DNA from: Acholeplasmataceae bacterium UBA6190
GTDB taxonomy: Bacteria; Bacillota_I; Bacilli_A; Acholeplasmatales; Acholeplasmataceae
DNA length: 6,921 bases
Reading direction: 5' to 3'
Assembly: GCA_002422045.1 (NCBI GenBank)
Contig: DITG01000047.1
Coordinates: 1-6,921, forward strand
Shown here: positions 6,448-6,921 of the stretch, in pieces
Layout of the letters: each line of letters opens with the position of its first letter
Position numbering within the stretch: position 1 is the stretch's first letter
Position numbers and translations under genes: made by a program
Notes under the pieces: model-generated
Told to the model about the DNA's origin: nothing
The model's input: the letters and a program-made list of their open reading frames with translations, nothing else
Database searches by the model: none

Positions 6448-6837
6448 TCATCCCTTGATTGTTTTAGCGATGTTATCGAGGACTCGATTGGTAAATTTAT
6501 GTTGCTTCTCATCATCTAGATTGGAATAAATCTTGGTCAGTTCAACCGCTTCATTGATGATGATTTCCTTAGCTAGATCGGTTTTGAGCATTTCATAGAC
6601 TGCAAGTCTGATGATGGCACGATCCAAAAATGCCAATCGGTAAAGACTATATTCAAACAGATGTTTTTCAATGATGTCATCAATGGTCTTGACCATTAAA
6701 ACGATATCGTGATAGATGACACTGGCTTCTTCCATCTCAAAATACGGAATGAAAGGAAGCTTGTCAGATTGATAAAGGTCGTATTGATAGAGTGTGTTCA
6801 TCAGTTCGATGCGTAATTCGCGTTTATGTTCATTCAT
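6448..6837 (-). CDS. nusB: Transcription antitermination factor NusB
   Basis: NusB binds NusE (ribosomal protein S10) and the boxA RNA of rRNA leaders, helping RNA polymerase read through rRNA operons. The protein is 129 residues, a normal length, and all helical. The N-terminal segment shows RIELMNTLYQYDL, the equivalent of the family's R..A...LYQ. The C-terminal half has the diagnostic YRLAFLDRAIIRLAVYEML, then KEIIINEAVELTKIYS, and ends with KFTNRVLDNIAK, corresponding to the family's KFVNGVLD. The ATG at 6837 has a good Shine-Dalgarno, and a promoter lies just upstream, so this is the first gene of the operon. The Arg in TNRVLD replaces the common Gly, a minor variant. Its TGA stop abuts or overlaps the xseA start. 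In Bacillus and relatives nusB likewise begins this repair and isoprenoid cluster. Confidence 0.95.
   Translation of the reverse strand: MNEHKRELRIELMNTLYQYDLYQSDKLPFIPYFEMEEASVIYHDIVLMVKTIDDIIEKHLFEYSLYRLAFLDRAIIRLAVYEMLKTDLAKEIIINEAVELTKIYSNLDDEKQHKFTNRVLDNIAKTIKG
6452..6456 (-). promoter_or_regulatory. Ribosome binding site of xseA
   Basis: AAGGG on the minus strand is 0, 3 and 9 nt from the three candidate ATGs at 6451, 6448 and 6442. Only the last spacing is normal, so it favours 6442. The site lies within the last codons of nusB. Confidence 0.5.
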
Positions 6838-6842
6838 GTTAG

Positions 6843-6850
6843 ATACCTCA
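6843..6850 (-). promoter_or_regulatory. Ribosome binding site of nusB
   Basis: TGAGGTAT on the minus strand ends 5 nt before the ATG at 6837. It coincides with the predicted transcription start, so the leader would be only about 13 nt long. Confidence 0.7.
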
Positions 6851-6856
6851 TGAAGT

Positions 6857-6885
6857 ATTGTATCACAAAATCCTAGATTTGAAAA
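6857..6885 (-). promoter_or_regulatory. Sigma-A-type promoter with extended -10, head of the nusB-recN operon
   Basis: On the minus strand TTTTCA (6885-6880, four of six consensus bases) is 17 nt from TACAAT (6862-6857, five of six). A TG one base upstream of the -10 (TGATACAAT) makes it an extended -10. Transcription should start near 6850. No internal promoter was found in the following 6 kb, so this is probably the main promoter for all six genes. Confidence 0.7.
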
Positions 6886-6897
6886 CGCAAGACAATG

Positions 6898-6920
6898 AAA
6901 AAGGCCATCAAAAGATGGCC
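6898..6920 (-). terminator. Intrinsic terminator of a minus-strand gene beyond the right edge
   Basis: GGCCATC (6920-6914), a TTTT loop and GATGGCC (6909-6903) form a perfect 7-bp GC-rich stem, followed by five T (6902-6898) on the minus strand. It separates the upstream transcription unit outside the window from the nusB promoter 13 nt further on. On the plus strand the hairpin is preceded by A and has no T-run visible in the window. Confidence 0.85.
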
Positions 6921-6921
6921 C

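Noticed and set aside
6838..6897. Possible riboswitch or leader RNA before nusB
   Set aside because: The predicted transcription start leaves a leader of only about 13 nt, too short for a structured element.

Overview
This window comes from the chromosome of a low-to-moderate GC Gram-positive bacterium, most likely Bacillota or a Mollicutes relative that uses the standard genetic code (for example an Acholeplasma- or Izemoplasma-like lineage). Three things point there. The gene order matches the nusB-to-recN cluster of Bacillus and relatives. The Shine-Dalgarno sequences are strong. Several genes (nusB, xseA, xseB, dxs) end in TGA while tryptophan is written TGG, which argues against code-4 mycoplasmas and spiroplasmas. 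The exact genus cannot be fixed from the sequence alone.

Layout from right to left, because most genes are on the minus strand. At the right edge (6898-6920) a strong intrinsic terminator ends a gene that lies outside the window. A sigma-A-type promoter with an extended -10 (6857-6885) then starts a six-gene unit: nusB (transcription antitermination), xseA and xseB (large and small subunits of exonuclease VII), dxs (first step of the MEP isoprenoid pathway), tlyA (S4-domain rRNA 2'-O-methyltransferase) and recN (SMC-like double-strand-break repair ATPase). These genes overlap or are separated by at most 5 bp, so they are almost certainly one translationally coupled operon, and no internal promoter or terminator was seen. 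Compared with the Bacillus cluster (nusB-folD-xseA-xseB-ispA-dxs-tlyA-argR-recN), folD, ispA and argR are missing from between their usual neighbours.

Left of recN, a small plus-strand gene (502-699) encodes a 65-residue single-pass membrane protein of unknown function. It converges on recN, and one short hairpin (697-720) spans both stop codons. Left of it, and divergent from it, is the 5' part of a Y-family DNA polymerase IV gene (dinB) that runs off the left edge. It starts with TTG. The 67-bp gap between these two genes holds overlapping back-to-back promoters.

Functionally the region mixes DNA repair and damage tolerance (exonuclease VII, RecN, Pol IV), RNA functions (NusB, TlyA) and isoprenoid precursor synthesis (DXS). 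It reads as conserved core genome. I saw no mobile element, CRISPR array, tRNA, rRNA or riboswitch, and no convincing evidence of an undescribed system. The points most worth a second look are the compressed operon, the unusual motif variants in DXS, the hairpin shared by two stop codons, and the overlapping divergent promoters.
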